Source: Amycolatopsis bullii
Lineage (GTDB): Bacteria; Actinomycetota; Actinomycetes; Mycobacteriales; Pseudonocardiaceae
Direction of reading: 5' to 3'
Length of the DNA stretch: 64,000 nt
Assembly (NCBI RefSeq): GCF_014654205.1
Contig: NZ_BNAW01000028.1
Location: 1 to 64,000 of the forward strand
This document shows positions 17,667 to 28,168 of this stretch, in pieces (positions within the stretch are counted from its first letter, which is position 1; every line of letters starts with the position of its first letter). Position numbers and translations under genes: made by a program. The notes beneath the pieces are model-generated. The model saw only the letters and a list, made by a program, of their open reading frames with translations. It did not search any database and was not told the DNA's origin.

Positions 17667-18098
17667 TCACTCCGCGCGAACGACCTGGTGCAGGGCGGCG
17701 CGCAGCCGCTCGGCGTCCTCGGCGGACAGCGGTTCCAGCAGGAGCGCCTCGGCTTTCCGGGTGACTTCCGCCCCGGCCTCGCGGACACGCTCCCCCTCCG
17801 GCGTCAGCAGCACCAGGCGCTTGCGCCGGTCCCCCGGCGCGACCTCCCGCCGGACCAGTCCCTTGGCCTCCAGCTCGTCGACGAGCGCGACCATCGTCGT
17901 CCGGTCGACGCCGAGCCGGGCCGCGCCGTCCTGCTGCGACCGCGCCGGCCCGTCGCCGAAGAGCGTGAGCAGCGCGAGCTGCCGCCCGGTGACCCCCAGC
18001 GGCGCATACAGCGGCTCGGCCAGCTCGGCGAGCCGCAGCTGGGCGTGCTTGAGCAGGTAGCCGAGCCGCTGGGTGACGGCGAGGGGCGCACTGGACAT
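17667..18098 (-). CDS. MarR-family transcriptional regulator
   Basis: This 143-aa winged-helix protein has 'LGYLLKHAQLRLAELAEPLYAPLGVTGRQLALLTLF' (dimer helices), 'QQDGAARLGVDRTTMVALVDELEAKGLVRRE' (recognition helix) and the wing 'DRRKRLVLLTPEGERV', the standard MarR layout and length. It is divergent from an LLM oxidoreductase across a 71-bp gap containing inverted repeats, and upstream of an ABC exporter on its own strand. A drug- or metabolite-responsive repressor of both neighbours is the simplest reading. Confidence 0.92.
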   Translation of the reverse strand: MSSAPLAVTQRLGYLLKHAQLRLAELAEPLYAPLGVTGRQLALLTLFGDGPARSQQDGAARLGVDRTTMVALVDELEAKGLVRREVAPGDRRKRLVLLTPEGERVREAGAEVTRKAEALLLEPLSAEDAERLRAALHQVVRAE

Positions 18099-18124
18099 GG
18101 AAGAATCCTACACCTACGCTGATC

Positions 18125-18155
18125 GTCAGTCTTACTGATGATTTGGTAAACTGAC
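18125..18155. promoter_or_regulatory. Candidate MarR operator in the divergent promoter
   Basis: GTCAGTCTTAC (18125-18135) and GTAAACTGAC (18146-18155) form an imperfect inverted repeat; inside the left half TCAGT-CTT-ACTGA is itself palindromic. It sits between the divergent MarR and LLM starts, just before the AGGAG of the LLM gene. Confidence 0.55.
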
Positions 18156-18169
18156 AATCAGGAGTTCCC

Positions 18170-19023
18170 ATGACCACCATCGGGCTCAAACCACCCCAGC
18201 AGCACCTCGGCATCGCCGCCCTCCGCGAGATCTGGGCGATCGCCGACGACGCCGGCTTCGACGGCTGCTGGGTCTTCGACCACCTCGCCCCGATGGGCCC
18301 CGACCGCACCGGCGACGTCTTCGACGGCTGGAGCCTCCTGGCCGCGATGGCCGAAGCGACGAAGCGGGTGCGGATCGGCTGCCTGGTGTCCGGCAACACC
18401 AACCGGCACCCGGGCACGTTCGCCAAGATCGCCGCGACCGTCGACCACCTCTCCGGCGGCCGGCTCGACGTCGGCCTCGGCGCGGGCGGCGACACGATGA
18501 CCGACGCGATGATGGGTACCCCCACGCCGTCGGCGGCGGAACGCGTCGCCAGACTGGCCGAAACCTGCGAAATCCTCCGTCTGCTGTGGACACAGGCGGA
18601 AACCACCTATTCCGGCCGTCACTACGACCTCACCCGCGCCGTCAGCGACCCGAAGCCGGTGCAACGCCCGAAACCCCCGCTGTGGCTGGGCAGCAGCGGC
18701 GAAAAGCGCGGTCTGCGGGTCGTCGCCGAGCACGCCGACGTCTGGCTGAACGCGGCCCTGCCGGGCACCGGAATCGCCGAGCTGCAACGGCTTTCGCGGT
18801 CCTCGACGCGCATTGCGCGGCCGCGGGCCGGGATCCCGCGACCGTCCGCCGGGCCGTGCAGTTCCGGCTGCCGCCCGACGCGGACAGCGCCCTGCGGCTC
18901 ACGCAGAGCTACGTCGACGCCGGCTTCACCGAGCTGGTCCTGATGCCCGCCGGCCGCGACGACGTCGTCGAGGCGTCCGAAGCCGCCGCGAAGCTGCTCC
19001 CCCGCCTGCGCGACGTCGGCTGA
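18170..19023 (+). CDS. LLM-class F420-dependent oxidoreductase; apparent 1-base frameshift near 18792
   Basis: The first ~208 codons read as a luciferase-like TIM-barrel enzyme ('HLGIAALREIWAIADDAGFDGCWVFDHL', 'GCLVSGNTNRHPGTFAK', 'LSGGRLDVGLGAGG', 'KPPLWLGSSGEKRGLRVVAEHADVW'). At the run cggctttcgcgg (~18787-18798) the conserved sequence moves to another frame ('AVLDAHCAAAGRDPATVRRAVQF', ending 'AAKLLPRLRDVG'). One missing base explains it. Unshifted translation gives a scrambled tail ending at 18943. The ATG has AGGAG 5 bp upstream. Whether this is a real mutation or a read error cannot be told here. Confidence 0.82.
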
Positions 19024-19055
19024 ACCGGGCGAGGACCCCTCGGTAGCCTGGCGAC

Positions 19056-20408
19056 GTGGAAACGGAGGTGGGCCGAGCGCCCGCATGGCGGCGCGCGGCC
19101 CGGCTCTTCACGGCACCGTCGCGCACCACGGAGGCCGCGCCCCTGCGCTGGGACCTGGGGTTCTCCCTGGTCTGCCTGGCGTTCGCGCTGATCACCGCAC
19201 TGGTGTCGGAGTTCTACGGCTACCGCGTCTGGGGCAACTTCGCGACCGCGGCGTACGGCTTCGGCGTGGTGCACAGCGGATACCTGCTGCTGTCCGCACG
19301 AAGCGGACGTACCCCGCGTGGCGTATTCGGTTCACGCTGGTGCGGCATCGCCGCGGTCGCACTGTTGGCGATGATCCTCCCGTTGGCACTTCTGGTGATT
19401 CGCCGCCTGACCGGGGTGGACTGGCTGATCACGCCGGTCTCGTGGGCCGCGCAGCCCGAGGTCTGGGTGATCGAGCGGTCCGCGGATCTGCTGCTGCACC
19501 ACGGGACCCCGTACGTCGACGTCACCGCGCTCGGCCGGCCCCCGGTGGTAAACGATTACACCCCCTACGGGCCGGTGATGGCGGTCTTCGGCCTGCCGCG
19601 GGCGCTGTTGGGCGGCACCCCGGTGACCGACGCGCTGACCGACGCCCGCTGGATGTTCGCCCTGGCCGCCTGCGCGTGCGTGCTGGGCACGCTGAAGCTG
19701 CTGAAGTGGCCCCGGGTGCCGGTCGGCGCCGCGCAGCTCGCGCTGGCCTGCCCGCTCACCGCGCTCACCTGGGCCGTGGCCGGACCGGACCTGGCCATCG
19801 TCGGCCTGTTGGTGCTCAGCTGCGCGCTCGCGGCCACCGGGCGGGTCGCCTGGTCGGGCCTGGTGCTGGCGCTGGTCGTCAGCGCGAAGCTCATCGTCGC
19901 GCCCGCGGCCGCGGTCCTCGCCGTGCTCGTGCTGGTGCGCCGCGGGAACGGGGCCGACTGGGCGGCATTGGGGCGGTTCGCGGCGGCGCTGGTGGCGACG
20001 ACGGCCGCCCTGCACCTGCCGGTGTACCTGGTGGATCCGGCGGCGTTCGTCGAGCACGTCTTCCGGTTCCCGCTCGGCATGGGCGTCGTGCGGTCGCCCG
20101 CGGCCAGCCCGCTGCCGGGCCACCTGATCGCCGAGACCGGCCCGATCGGGCAGGTGGCGGCGTTCGTGCTCGTCGGCGCCGCGGCCGTGGCGATGATCGG
20201 CTGGCTGGTGCGCCGGCCCCCCGCGAACGGCTCCGCCGCACTGCTGCGCATCGCCGTCGGACTCGGCGCGTTGATCCTGCTCACCCCGGCCACCCGGTAC
20301 GGCTACCTCGTGTACCCGCTGGTCCTGCTCGGGGCCCACCTGGCGTTCCGCGTGGCCGAAGTTCCCGCTGCGCCCCCCGCGCAGCAGTCCGCGACTACTT
20401 CTTCTTGA
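19056..20408 (+). CDS. Polytopic membrane glycosyltransferase, GT87/DUF2029-like
   Basis: This 450-aa protein has about ten hydrophobic segments. An extracytoplasmic loop carries the acidic/aromatic patch 'PVVNDYTPYGPVMAVFG' after the second third, and 'GPDLAIVGLLVLSCALA' and 'LVVSAKLIVAPAAAVLAVL' follow, the pattern of GT-C polyprenyl-phosphate-sugar mannosyl/glucosyltransferases in actinobacteria. It probably transfers a sugar outside the membrane to lipoglycan or another acceptor. GTG 19056 is the likely start, without a clear ribosome site. The 3' end overlaps the convergent small DNA-binding gene by 14 bp. Confidence 0.78.
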   Translation: METEVGRAPAWRRAARLFTAPSRTTEAAPLRWDLGFSLVCLAFALITALVSEFYGYRVWGNFATAAYGFGVVHSGYLLLSARSGRTPRGVFGSRWCGIAAVALLAMILPLALLVIRRLTGVDWLITPVSWAAQPEVWVIERSADLLLHHGTPYVDVTALGRPPVVNDYTPYGPVMAVFGLPRALLGGTPVTDALTDARWMFALAACACVLGTLKLLKWPRVPVGAAQLALACPLTALTWAVAGPDLAIVGLLVLSCALAATGRVAWSGLVLALVVSAKLIVAPAAAVLAVLVLVRRGNGADWAALGRFAAALVATTAALHLPVYLVDPAAFVEHVFRFPLGMGVVRSPAASPLPGHLIAETGPIGQVAAFVLVGAAAVAMIGWLVRRPPANGSAALLRIAVGLGALILLTPATRYGYLVYPLVLLGAHLAFRVAEVPAAPPAQQSATTSS

Positions 20409-20604
20409 CCCTGGTGGCCCCGCCGCGCCCCCGCAGCTGGACGCCCGACTCCGACAGCACCCGGTGGACGAACCCGTAGGACCGCCCCGTCGACTCCGCG
20501 AGCGCCCGGATGCTCGAGCCCTTCTCGTATTTCTTCTTCAGGTCAGCGGCCAGCTTGTCGCGCGTGTTGCCGGTGATCCGCGCGCCTTTCTTGAGATCAG
20601 CCAC
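20395..20604 (-). CDS. Small actinobacterial HTH protein, Gbn-like nucleoid-associated protein
   Basis: This 69-aa basic protein reads 'KKGARITGNTRDKLAADLKKKY', then the helix-turn-helix 'SIRALAESTGRSYGFVHRVL', and ends 'GVQLRGRGGATRVKKK'. This is the signature of the short, highly conserved actinobacterial family that includes Streptomyces Gbn (SCO1839), a GATC-binding nucleoid-associated protein, as I recall. The GTG at 20604 is favoured over upstream in-frame starts because the conserved sequence begins there. It lies downstream of the ABC-F start, on the same strand but ~180 bp apart. Confidence 0.82.
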   Translation of the reverse strand: MADLKKGARITGNTRDKLAADLKKKYEKGSSIRALAESTGRSYGFVHRVLSESGVQLRGRGGATRVKKK

Positions 20605-20781
20605 GTCGATCGCCTTCCCGCCGAGAGTGTTCTGGGCCACATATCGGCCCCTGCCGGGGCAATGATCGAACACTGAGCGCCGGAATGCCAGACGACAGCC
20701 GGGAAACAGCCGAAATTGCGATCACATTGGGCCATTCCAGTGCTCTACGGCGAGTGATCTTGCACCCGAATGGACGCACCG

Positions 20782-22410
<1,629 letters not shown>

Positions 22411-22453
22411 GGGGAACTCCCGTGGAAAGGGGGCGTACGGAGGACAGCATCAA

Positions 22454-22470
22454 GCAGCCGCGCGGGCTGC
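22454..22470 (-). terminator. Short GC hairpin after acVLRF1
   Basis: GCAGCC-GCGCG-GGCTGC lies ~80 bp past the acVLRF1 stop and before the ABC-F start. It is a weak terminator candidate without a T-tract. Confidence 0.35.
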
Positions 22471-22547
22471 GGCGTCACTCCAGCTGGATATCCACGGAGC
22501 CCAGTGTACGGGCCGCGGTCCACCGCATTTTCCGGACGTGTGCGGTT

Positions 22548-23195
22548 TCACCCGTCGCGCAGCGTGACCTGCACGGACAGCGCCCGCACGGCGGCCTCCT
22601 CGAGCACGGCCCGGCTCGGCTCGCCGACGTCCAGCACGCGCGGTTCCGCACGGGCGAACAGGGGCGCCAGCCGCCGGTCCTCGCGCAGTTCGCCGAGCGC
22701 CCGGCGGTCCCCGCCGAGCACCACGGCATCCACTTCGGACAGCCGGGGCACGAGCACTTCGAAGACGTCCTTCGCCGCGTCCTGGAGCGCGTGCCGGGCC
22801 TGTCCCGCGCGACGCCGGGCGAACCGCTGCTGCGACCAGCCCCCCGCAGCGGACCGGCCCTGCACGAGGTGCCGGTCGGTGCGCGAGACCTCGATCCGGC
22901 CGTCCCGCGCGATGCCGACGCTGTGCCCGCCGCGCCGGACGAGCAGGAGCGCGATCGTCCGCGGGCGGAGCGCGTGCTCGACCAGATCCTCGACGGACAG
23001 CACCAGGAAGGGTCCGAAAGGGACGGTCGCGGTCGCGGTGGCCCCGTCGGCCGCGCTCACCCGGACCTCGTGCGGGGTGGCTTCGGTGCCGGTGATCCCG
23101 TCGTGCCGCTCGGCGAACCGGGCGAAGAAGCCGGCCAGGCGCTCGGGCGGCACTTCGACCGTGCGGCCGCCGCCCGCGGCTTCCCTTGGCTTCAC
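22548..23195 (-). CDS. acVLRF1-family peptidyl-tRNA hydrolase / release-factor-like protein
   Basis: This 215-aa protein matches the actinobacterial VLRF1 family, relatives of yeast Vms1. It has an N-terminal beta-rich domain ('VEVPPERLAGFFARFAERHDG') and the diagnostic 'GGWSQQRFARRRAGQ' loop (about residue 118) containing the Gln proposed to act in peptidyl-tRNA cleavage. The C-terminal part 'VDAVVLGGDRRALGELREDRRLAPLF' resembles the eRF1-like core. The role inferred from the family is release of nascent chains from stalled large subunits. GTG start at 23195. It lies directly upstream of an ABC-F gene on the same strand. Confidence 0.85.
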   Translation of the reverse strand: MKPREAAGGGRTVEVPPERLAGFFARFAERHDGITGTEATPHEVRVSAADGATATATVPFGPFLVLSVEDLVEHALRPRTIALLLVRRGGHSVGIARDGRIEVSRTDRHLVQGRSAAGGWSQQRFARRRAGQARHALQDAAKDVFEVLVPRLSEVDAVVLGGDRRALGELREDRRLAPLFARAEPRVLDVGEPSRAVLEEAAVRALSVQVTLRDG

Positions 23196-23265
23196 GGGGA
23201 AAACGGTACGGGGCCGCCGCGATCACCGCGACGGCCCCTGTACGTACCGGATGGTTGATTCTCTT

Positions 23266-23378
23266 GTGTACTAACCAGTGAGTTACCAGGTCCGCCCGTG
23301 TACTAACCAGTGAGTTACCAGCCGGCCTGAACTCACCGGTTAGTACACGGGTTGTGGACTACCTGGTTAGTTACAGCG
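23266..23378. repeat. Direct and inverted GTGTACTAACCAG repeats forming a terminator-like stem
   Basis: A 24-bp unit beginning GTGTACTAACCAG occurs at 23266-23289 and again, identically, at 23298-23321 (32-bp period). Inverted versions follow at 23330-23348 (one mismatch) and, weaker, at 23359-23376. The second unit and 23330-23348 form a 19-bp stem. The array lies between the subtilase stop (overlapping it) and the acVLRF1 start, so it can end the subtilase mRNA. Confidence 0.75.
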
Positions 23379-26286
23379 GGTGAACCGGCCCGTTGTTGGT
23401 CACGGACCGCACGTTCGACGGCGCGCCGGCCGCCGGGGGCTGGACGAACCCGTTGATGTGCAAGGCGACCGAGCGGATCGAGCCGGCGTCGCCGCCGGCC
23501 GCGTCGACCACCCCGAACGTCCACGTGCCGTCGGCCACCGCGCCGGCGAGGTTGCCGGTCAGGGCCTGCGTCGGCCGGTAGGTGCCGGTGAACGGCGCGT
23601 TGGCCGAGGTCACCGTGCTGAACGCGGCCGCCGCGTTGTCGGCGAAGACGACCTTGCACAGGTTCTTGCCCGAACCGCCGTTGCGCTGGAACACCGTGGC
23701 CTTCGCCCCCGACGGCGACGTCAGCGTGCCGACCAGGTCACCGACGTAGGAGTGGTTGAGCCCCACCGTCGTCGAGGTCGGGTCGGTGCTGCACGTCGTG
23801 CCGTCCACGGAGAACGTCACCTTGGACGCGCGGCCGACCCCGGTGACCGGGATGGTCACCGACGCGCCGACCGGGCTGTTGTCCGGGATCGCCACCGGCT
23901 CGCCGGCGTAGGCGAAGTCCTGCGCGACCGGCGACGGGGTGCCGACCGGCAGCGAGAACGACGTCGTCGTCGGCGAGTGCGCCCCGGCGAAGGTGACGCG
24001 GGCGTTCAGCACCACCGGCACGCCGAGCTGCTGGCTCGCCGGGACGGTGATGGTGAAGTCGTTGACGCCGGTCTGTCCCGGGCTGATGGTGCCGTAGGAC
24101 TTCGAGCGCGGCGCCACCGTGACTCCCGGGGTCGGGCTGGTGAGCACGACGCTGGTCGACACCGCGGTGCCGTCACCGTCGTTGGTCACCGGCAGCGTCA
24201 CCTTGGCGGTGTCGCCCGGGTCGAGCGCCGAGCCGCCGTCGGCCGGGGTGACCGTCGGCTGCTTGGCCACCGCGAGGGGCTGCGGGCTGGCGCCGGTGTA
24301 GGCCAGCACCTTGTCCGCGAGGATGACGCCGGCCCCGGTGAAGTTGTCGCGGCCCGGGGTCTCGATGTCGATCGCGGTGTTGATCAGCGCTTCCCGCACC
24401 TCCGCGGGCGGCAGACCGGGGTTGCCGGACAGCACGAGCGCGGCGATCGCGGCCGCGTGCGGGGCGGCGGCCGAGGTGCCGAAGAACGGGTTGAACCCGG
24501 TCACGCTGGTGGTGACGCCGTCGGCCGCGGTGATCTCCGGCTTGTTCCGGACCTCGCCACCGGTCGAAGACACGTTGCCCGGGGTGATCGGCGTGCCGTT
24601 CGCCTCGTAGAACACGCGGCGCGGGCCGTCGGAGCTGAACCGCTCGGCCTTGGTGGCGCCGCTGAACGAGCCCGGGTACGGGCCCGCCGGGTTGGCCGGG
24701 TCGCCCGGTTCCAGTGCCCGGCCGAACGCCTTGGCCGCCGGGGCCGCCGCGACGCTGAAGGCGTCCCGCGCGGCCGAGTGGCCGACCGTCACGCCCGGGG
24801 TGTTGTAGGCCTTGAGCCCGTCGGCCGAGTCGGAGAACCGGCCCCGCAGGGCGGACAGCGACAGGTAGCGGTTCTGGCCCGAGAACTTCACGATGGCCAG
24901 GCGCAACCCGGTCCCGCCGAGGGCCGGTGTCGTGACGCGCTCGTACGGGTCCTGGGTGCCGGTCTGGACGTCCTGGCTGAAGCTGACGACCGCGCCCGCG
25001 GAGTTGAGCAGGTAGAGGTCGTAGTCGTTCGCGGACGCGCCGAGCGGGTCCGACCAGTGCAGCGTCACCGGGACGCCGGCCGAGGACGCGTTCGAGATCG
25101 GCTCGTAGATCTGGTTGCCCGCCGCGCCGGCGAAGTTGTGCGCGGTGCCGGCGAACTTGCCGACCGACTTGCCGGAGTCGACGAAGTCGCCTTCCCAGTG
25201 CGCGGCGGTGCCGCTGGCGACGTTGCCTTCGTTGCCCGCCGACGAGAAGTACAGCGCGCCGTCGGCGGTCACGTCGTTCACGGCCTGGGCGATGATCCAG
25301 TCCTGGAACGGCGATTCCTTGAAGTAGATGACGTCGTCGACGATGACGTCGCAGTGCGACTCGAAGCGCAGCTTGCGGATGTTGTCCGCGAAGCTGGCGT
25401 CCGAGTTGAAGGCCGACGCGAAGCCGAGCGCGGCGCGGGGCGCGAGGTCGTGGATGATCTCGAGCATCGCGGTGCCCTCGTCGCCGTCGCCCTCCTGGCC
25501 GGCGATGACGTCGACGTCCGGCGGGAGTTCGCCCTTGGCCTGCGAAGCGGCCAGGGAGTCGACGCCGTCGGACAGCGCACATGCCTTGACCCCGACGCCG
25601 GTGACGCCGAACTGCTGGCGCGCGAGGTCGGCGTTGTGGGCGCGGTCACCTTCGCTGACCAGCGGCGCGGCCGCGGCGGCACTGCGCTGGGTCTTGGCGG
25701 CCATGGCCTTCTGCAGCTCGCCGGCGATGCGATCGGCCTTCTGCTGCTTGGTTTCGGCCGGGGCCTGCTCCTTGCCCGTCGTCGCCGGGGTGGCCAGCTC
25801 GCGGGCGGTCATCGCCTGGTCGGCCTGTTCGACGCGCTGGACGTCGCCGCGCGCGGCGATCTCGCTCACCTTGCCGACCGGGACCTCGGCGCGGACGCTG
25901 CCGTAGCGGTCGGACACCGCGCGGATGCCCGCCCCGGCCTTGGTGAGCCCGGCGAGCAGGTCCGGCGAGACCTTGCTCGCGCGGATGTCGACGACGACGG
26001 TGCCGCCGGCGCTCACGCCGGACTGCAGCGCGGTCAGCTGCTTCCCCAGTCCCTTTTCGGCGACCAGCAGCTTGCTGTCTACTTTGGACTCGGTGGCGGT
26101 GCGGCCCGCCTTGACCGCCTGCAGGGCGGCGATCTGCTGTTGCGCGGTTTCGCTGAAGCTGTCCGGTGTGGACGCGGTCGCGGCGCCCGCGGCGGGCGGC
26201 GACACGAGGCCGAGGGCGGCGAGCAGTGCCGCGGCCCCGGCGGTCAGGACGGTGGTTCTCGATCTGTTGGAACGGGTACGACGCAC
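23371..26286 (-). CDS. Secreted subtilase (S8/S53-like) with C-terminal P domain
   Basis: About 971 aa. Signal peptide: Arg-rich N-terminus, 'TVLTAGAAALLAALGLVSPPAAGA', cleavage near residue 35. A helical pro-region follows (~40-220). The catalytic domain shows Asp in 'ACALSDGVDS' (~240), Asn in 'SSAGNEG' (~350) and Ser in 'FFGTSAAAPHAAA' (~600). Where subtilisins have HGT it reads 'DEGTAMLEIIHDLAP' (~270), so the usual His is absent and Glu may serve, as in sedolisins. After a CARDB-like domain (~650-790), a proprotein-convertase P domain covers ~815-950. GTG 26286 follows GGAGGG, so it is preferred to the GTG at 26325. Confidence 0.88.
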   Translation of the reverse strand: MRRTRSNRSRTTVLTAGAAALLAALGLVSPPAAGAATASTPDSFSETAQQQIAALQAVKAGRTATESKVDSKLLVAEKGLGKQLTALQSGVSAGGTVVVDIRASKVSPDLLAGLTKAGAGIRAVSDRYGSVRAEVPVGKVSEIAARGDVQRVEQADQAMTARELATPATTGKEQAPAETKQQKADRIAGELQKAMAAKTQRSAAAAAPLVSEGDRAHNADLARQQFGVTGVGVKACALSDGVDSLAASQAKGELPPDVDVIAGQEGDGDEGTAMLEIIHDLAPRAALGFASAFNSDASFADNIRKLRFESHCDVIVDDVIYFKESPFQDWIIAQAVNDVTADGALYFSSAGNEGNVASGTAAHWEGDFVDSGKSVGKFAGTAHNFAGAAGNQIYEPISNASSAGVPVTLHWSDPLGASANDYDLYLLNSAGAVVSFSQDVQTGTQDPYERVTTPALGGTGLRLAIVKFSGQNRYLSLSALRGRFSDSADGLKAYNTPGVTVGHSAARDAFSVAAAPAAKAFGRALEPGDPANPAGPYPGSFSGATKAERFSSDGPRRVFYEANGTPITPGNVSSTGGEVRNKPEITAADGVTTSVTGFNPFFGTSAAAPHAAAIAALVLSGNPGLPPAEVREALINTAIDIETPGRDNFTGAGVILADKVLAYTGASPQPLAVAKQPTVTPADGGSALDPGDTAKVTLPVTNDGDGTAVSTSVVLTSPTPGVTVAPRSKSYGTISPGQTGVNDFTITVPASQQLGVPVVLNARVTFAGAHSPTTTSFSLPVGTPSPVAQDFAYAGEPVAIPDNSPVGASVTIPVTGVGRASKVTFSVDGTTCSTDPTSTTVGLNHSYVGDLVGTLTSPSGAKATVFQRNGGSGKNLCKVVFADNAAAAFSTVTSANAPFTGTYRPTQALTGNLAGAVADGTWTFGVVDAAGGDAGSIRSVALHINGFVQPPAAGAPSNVRSVTNNGPVHPL

Positions 26287-26336
26287 GGGCGCCCTCCGAT
26301 TCTCCAGGCGCGTGCCCCGACTCACGCTGACCGATC

Positions 26337-26352
26337 GCCGGTGATCACCGGC
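26337..26352. promoter_or_regulatory. 16-bp perfect palindrome upstream of the subtilase
   Basis: GCCGGTGATCACCGGC is a perfect palindrome 51 bp upstream of the chosen subtilase start. It could be an operator or leader hairpin. The surrounding 250-bp gap to the dNTPase gene is comparatively AT-rich (26385-26425) and probably holds the promoter. Confidence 0.4.
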
Positions 26353-26542
26353 TGGATCCAGCTAAGTACCGCGAGTTCTCCGTAAACATCAGCCGTTCGA
26401 GTGACAAAGGACGGATAATTTCCCGAATGGGCCGGATGACGTAGGCCGTTCAGCGCAGTCGCGAACCGGTCACCGGACACACACCGGACAACCGCTCGGC
26501 CGCAAGGGGGTCCACGGGCCGGGAGTCCACAATCGCCGCCCC

Positions 26543-28105
26543 TCAGAGCACGAAGGAATCCGACCACGGCTGCGCGGCCCGCCCGGACAACGCGTCCAGC
26601 AGCGTCACCGCCTGCTTGTCCGTGAGCGAGGCCACGAAGTCGACCACCGCGCGGCCGCGCGCGAGCCCGCGCACCGCGTCCGCCCCCGTCACCGGCTCGC
26701 CGGTCGCCCCCACCAGCAGCTCCGGCGCCGAGCGCGCCAGCCCCGCGTACTCCGCGCGGGCCAGCTCGACCAGGTCGTGCAGCCGGCGCGGCAGGCGGGA
26801 CACCTCGTCGCGGTCGAGCAGCCACGCGTCGAGCGCGTCGACCAGGCTCGTCACCACCCCGGCCTGGCCGCGCTGGTGCAGCGCCAGATCCGGGCGCAGC
26901 AGCACGAACCGGCGGTGCACGAACTTGAGCACCTGGACCTCATGCCACTGCGCGGGCCGCAGCGAGACGTGCCCGGTGCGGGTGGACGGCGAGGGCAGCA
27001 GGAACACGCCGTCGACCAGGCGGGCCGTCCAGTTCGCGGAGAACGCCGCCGTGGCCTGCTCGGCCTCGATCGAGCCGTCGAACTCACCGGCCAGCAGCCC
27101 GTCGACCAGCTCCGCGCGCACCCGCGCGACGGCGGCGGCGAACGCGTCGTCGTCGACGATCCACGCGTCCTTGGCGTGCATGCGGCGGCGGAGGCGCTCC
27201 AGCGACCGGCCCGGGCGGCGCAGGTCCGCGTGCAGCGTCTCGTCGTCCAGCGACGCCAGTTCGACCGCGTGCTCGAGCCACTCCCCCAGCTCCGCGGCGA
27301 CCGGCGCGTGCTGCAGGACGCCGATGCGGTGGAAGTCCTGGAGGTCGTGGATGGCGTAGGCGATGTCGTCGGCGGTGTCCATCACGGACGCTTCGACCGT
27401 CTGCTGCCAGCCTTCGACGCGGCCGGCGAAGGCCGCGCGGGCCTGCTCGAAGTCGTCGAGTTCGGTGGCGTAGGCGGAGAACTTGGCCGCGCCGGTGCCC
27501 GGCAGGTCGCCCGGCTCGCCCGCCCCGCGCGGCGGCACGGCCAGCTCCGACGGGTGCGGCGCGGGGTGGTGCAGCCGCAGCCACGGGTACTTGAGGACGG
27601 CCGCGCGCACCGCGGCGGTCAGGTCCAGCCCGATCGCCGACGGCCCGCGGACGTCGGTCGTGGTGATGATCCGGAACGTCTGCGCGTTGCCCTCGAAGCC
27701 GTCGGCGAGGCCGAAGCGGTGGCGGGCGATCCGGTCGAGCGTCTGCTCCCCGAGGTGCCCGAACGGCGGGTGCCCGAGGTCGTGGGCGAGCGCGGCGGCC
27801 TCGGCGACGTCGGGGTCGCAGCCGCCGAGCTTGTCGGCCAGCCCGGCGTCGGGCCCGCTGGTGATGCGCTCGGCGATCGCGCGGGCGACCTGCGCGACCT
27901 TGAGGCTGTGGGTGAGCCGGTTGTGCAGCAGCCCGGCCCCGCCGGCGCTGACCACCTGCGTCACGCCGCCGAGCCGCGCGAAGAAGGGGGAGGCGGCGAT
28001 CCGGTCGCGGTCGATCCGGAAGGGGCTGGTCGCCAGGTCGGTGAACCCGCCGACGTTCGCCACGGGGTCGCGCCGGGCCGTCCGCGGGTCGGTCTCCTGA
28101 TCCAT
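26543..28105 (-). CDS. dgt: Deoxyguanosinetriphosphate triphosphohydrolase-like HD-domain dNTPase
   Basis: This 520-aa HD-superfamily enzyme begins with the substrate segment 'RIDRDRIAASPFFARLGGVTQVV', then 'HNRLTHSLKVAQVA', the metal site 'AHDLGHPPFGHLGE', 'FEGNAQTFRIITTTD' and 'MDTADDIAYAIHDLQDF'. These are the H...HD...D residues of dGTPases, which hydrolyse dNTPs to nucleosides and triphosphate and affect dNTP pools or phage defence. Actinobacterial members are typically this long. ATG at 28105. It is divergent from a PASTA lipoprotein 63 bp away and shares no operon. Confidence 0.92.
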   Translation of the reverse strand: MDQETDPRTARRDPVANVGGFTDLATSPFRIDRDRIAASPFFARLGGVTQVVSAGGAGLLHNRLTHSLKVAQVARAIAERITSGPDAGLADKLGGCDPDVAEAAALAHDLGHPPFGHLGEQTLDRIARHRFGLADGFEGNAQTFRIITTTDVRGPSAIGLDLTAAVRAAVLKYPWLRLHHPAPHPSELAVPPRGAGEPGDLPGTGAAKFSAYATELDDFEQARAAFAGRVEGWQQTVEASVMDTADDIAYAIHDLQDFHRIGVLQHAPVAAELGEWLEHAVELASLDDETLHADLRRPGRSLERLRRRMHAKDAWIVDDDAFAAAVARVRAELVDGLLAGEFDGSIEAEQATAAFSANWTARLVDGVFLLPSPSTRTGHVSLRPAQWHEVQVLKFVHRRFVLLRPDLALHQRGQAGVVTSLVDALDAWLLDRDEVSRLPRRLHDLVELARAEYAGLARSAPELLVGATGEPVTGADAVRGLARGRAVVDFVASLTDKQAVTLLDALSGRAAQPWSDSFVL

Positions 28106-28168
28106 GCGCCCGACCCTAGCCGCCAGGTTCACCTGAACGGCGGGCAGGCGCGTGGGTACTCCGCAGGC

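Noticed and set aside
23266..23378. Possible CRISPR array
   Set aside because: Only two direct copies, an 8-bp gap between them, and inverted versions form a stem; no cas genes.
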